Below are positions 5,782-6,928 of a stretch of DNA of 6,928 nt, piece after piece. The notes beneath the pieces were generated by a model. It searched no databases, was not told where the DNA came from, and worked only from the letters and a program-made list of their open reading frames with translations. Origin of the DNA: an uncultured Desulfotignum sp. (GTDB lineage: Bacteria > Desulfobacterota > Desulfobacteria > Desulfobacterales > Desulfobacteraceae); assembly GCA_937951975.1 (NCBI GenBank), contig CALGAJ010000367.1:1-6928 (forward strand), in the 5' to 3' direction. The translations under genes and the position numbers were made by a program. How positions within the stretch are numbered: position 1 is the first letter of the stretch; every line of letters begins with the position of its first letter.

Positions 5782-5790
5782 GGAGGAACC

Positions 5791-6927
5791 ATGGCATTAG
5801 AGTGGATGCCCAGAGATAATGAGCCCAAGGATCATTCTTTGCATAGAAATCCCTATTGGAGCAACGAAGCCCCGGGGGTGATTTTTGAGAAAAAACCCCT
5901 GACCGGCCCGGACGGCAAAGAGGTAAAGGGCCTTTATGTGGCCTGGATCACCTTGAACAACCCCAAACAGTTCAACTCCTATACCACGGACATGGTCAAG
6001 GGCGTGATCGCCGGGTTTGAAAACGCCTCCCTGGACAGAAGCGTCATTGCCGTGGTGTTTACCGCAGTCGGTCCCTATGCGTTCTGCACCGGCGGCAACA
6101 CCAAGGAATATTCAGAATACTACTCCCGGCGCTGCGATGAATACAGCCAGTACATGGAATTGTTCAATCATATGGTGGACTCCATATTAAGCTGCCACAA
6201 ACCCGTGATCTGCCGGGTCAACGGCATGCGGGTGGCCGGGGGCCAGGAGATCGGTCTGGCCTGTGACATCGCCATCTCCTCCGACCTGGCGATTTTCGGC
6301 CAGGCCGGCCCCAAACACGGATCTTCTCCGGCCGGTGGATCGTCTGATTTCCTGCCCTGGTTTCTGACCATGGAAGATGCCATGTGGAACTGCGTGTCCT
6401 GTGAAATGTGGTCTGCCTATAAAATGAAGATGAAAGGCATGATCTCCAAGGTGGTGCCGGTGTTGAAAATCGACGGGAAATGGGTGAGAAATCCCATGAT
6501 TGAAACCGATAACTATATCAAAGACGGTGAAATCGTCTACGGGGAATACAAAACCGGAGATGCCCTGGCCGAAGGCAAGGCTCTGCTCAAACAGCACCAG
6601 GCCAACGCGGATTTCGAGCTGCTGGACAAGGAAGTGGACAAGATCGTCTGGAAGTTTGCCAACCTGTTCCCGGCGTGTCTGGTGAAATCCATTGAAGACG
6701 TGCGCCAGAAAAAGAAATTCTTCTGGGATACCATGAAAAATGACCACCGCCACTGGCTGGCCGCCAATATGAGCGGTGAGGCGTTCCTGGGCTTCGGTGC
6801 CTTCAACACCAAGAAGATCACCGGCCAGGATACCATTGATTTTCTCAAATTCCGTCAGAACGTGGCTGCGGCCCGTGACTGGGATATGGAGATGTTTGCC
6901 GAAGTGATGGGCAAACCCAAAGAATAG
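5791..6927 (+). CDS. oah: 6-oxocyclohex-1-ene-1-carbonyl-CoA hydrolase (ring-opening)
   Basis: Adds water to 6-oxocyclohex-1-ene-1-carbonyl-CoA and then hydrolyses the C-C bond, opening the ring to 3-hydroxypimelyl-CoA. It is known as Oah in Thauera/Azoarcus and as BamA, the marker gene of anaerobic aromatic degradation. The 378 residues form a crotonase-family protein, longer than simple enoyl-CoA hydratases. Family-typical segments are NNPKQFNSYTTDM (56-68), FTAVGPYAFCTGGNTKEY (90-107, with the oxyanion-loop glycines 101-102) and RVNGMRVAGGQEIGLACD (142-159). FGQAGPKHGSSPAGGSSDF follows shortly after. AAGGAGG lies four bases before the ATG, the strongest ribosome site in the cluster, within an A-rich leader. 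The gene is complete, ending at TAG one base before the window edge. It uses the product of Had, encoded two genes upstream. The cytoplasmic location and the pathway role are secure. Confidence 0.97.
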   Translation: MALEWMPRDNEPKDHSLHRNPYWSNEAPGVIFEKKPLTGPDGKEVKGLYVAWITLNNPKQFNSYTTDMVKGVIAGFENASLDRSVIAVVFTAVGPYAFCTGGNTKEYSEYYSRRCDEYSQYMELFNHMVDSILSCHKPVICRVNGMRVAGGQEIGLACDIAISSDLAIFGQAGPKHGSSPAGGSSDFLPWFLTMEDAMWNCVSCEMWSAYKMKMKGMISKVVPVLKIDGKWVRNPMIETDNYIKDGEIVYGEYKTGDALAEGKALLKQHQANADFELLDKEVDKIVWKFANLFPACLVKSIEDVRQKKKFFWDTMKNDHRHWLAANMSGEAFLGFGAFNTKKITGQDTIDFLKFRQNVAAARDWDMEMFAEVMGKPKE

Positions 6928-6928
6928 C

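Noticed and set aside
6187..6753. 188-codon minus-strand frame opposite oah
   Set aside because: Antisense shadow of oah with a His/Phe-rich composition and no recognisable domain.

Overview
The window looks like a chromosomal piece from an anaerobic aromatic-degrading deltaproteobacterium (Desulfobacterota). A sulfate reducer of the Desulfobacteraceae/Desulfotignum kind would fit. That placement is inferred from the ring-cleavage enzymes, the moderately high GC, and the style of the intergenic repeats; no ribosomal or other marker gene is present to prove it.

Left part (1-1696, minus strand): a two-gene unit. A strong sigma70-type promoter (1741-1769) drives a small, very cysteine-rich DUF3795 protein (1696-1208). 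One base after its stop comes a GT4-type glycosyltransferase (1206 to beyond base 1, so its 3' end is missing). The long plus-strand reading frame opposite the glycosyltransferase is a shadow.

Middle (1697-2130, no gene): two conspicuous palindromic structures. One is an imperfect palindrome of about 190 bp (1796-1985), resembling a MITE or a large structured repeat. The other is a 25-bp perfect inverted repeat (2048-2117) sitting 13 bases after the stop of the next minus-strand gene. That gene (3282-2131) encodes an exported MsrA-MsrB methionine sulfoxide reductase fusion with only three cysteines in total.

Right part (3283-6928, plus strand): after a divergent promoter region of about 260 bp, a near-consensus promoter (3453-3481) precedes a four-gene unit. 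Its members are a 59-residue DUF2080-like protein, 6-hydroxycyclohex-1-ene-1-carbonyl-CoA dehydrogenase (Had/BamQ), a short-chain dehydrogenase, and 6-oxocyclohex-1-ene-1-carbonyl-CoA hydrolase (Oah/BamA). Had and Oah catalyse consecutive steps of the benzoyl-CoA pathway, after ring reduction and first hydration: oxidation of the hydroxyl group, then hydration and hydrolytic ring opening to 3-hydroxypimelyl-CoA. The short-chain dehydrogenase between them could act on a hydroxyacyl-CoA of the same route; this is inference. The benzoyl-CoA reductase and dienoyl-CoA hydratase genes are not in the window and may lie downstream.
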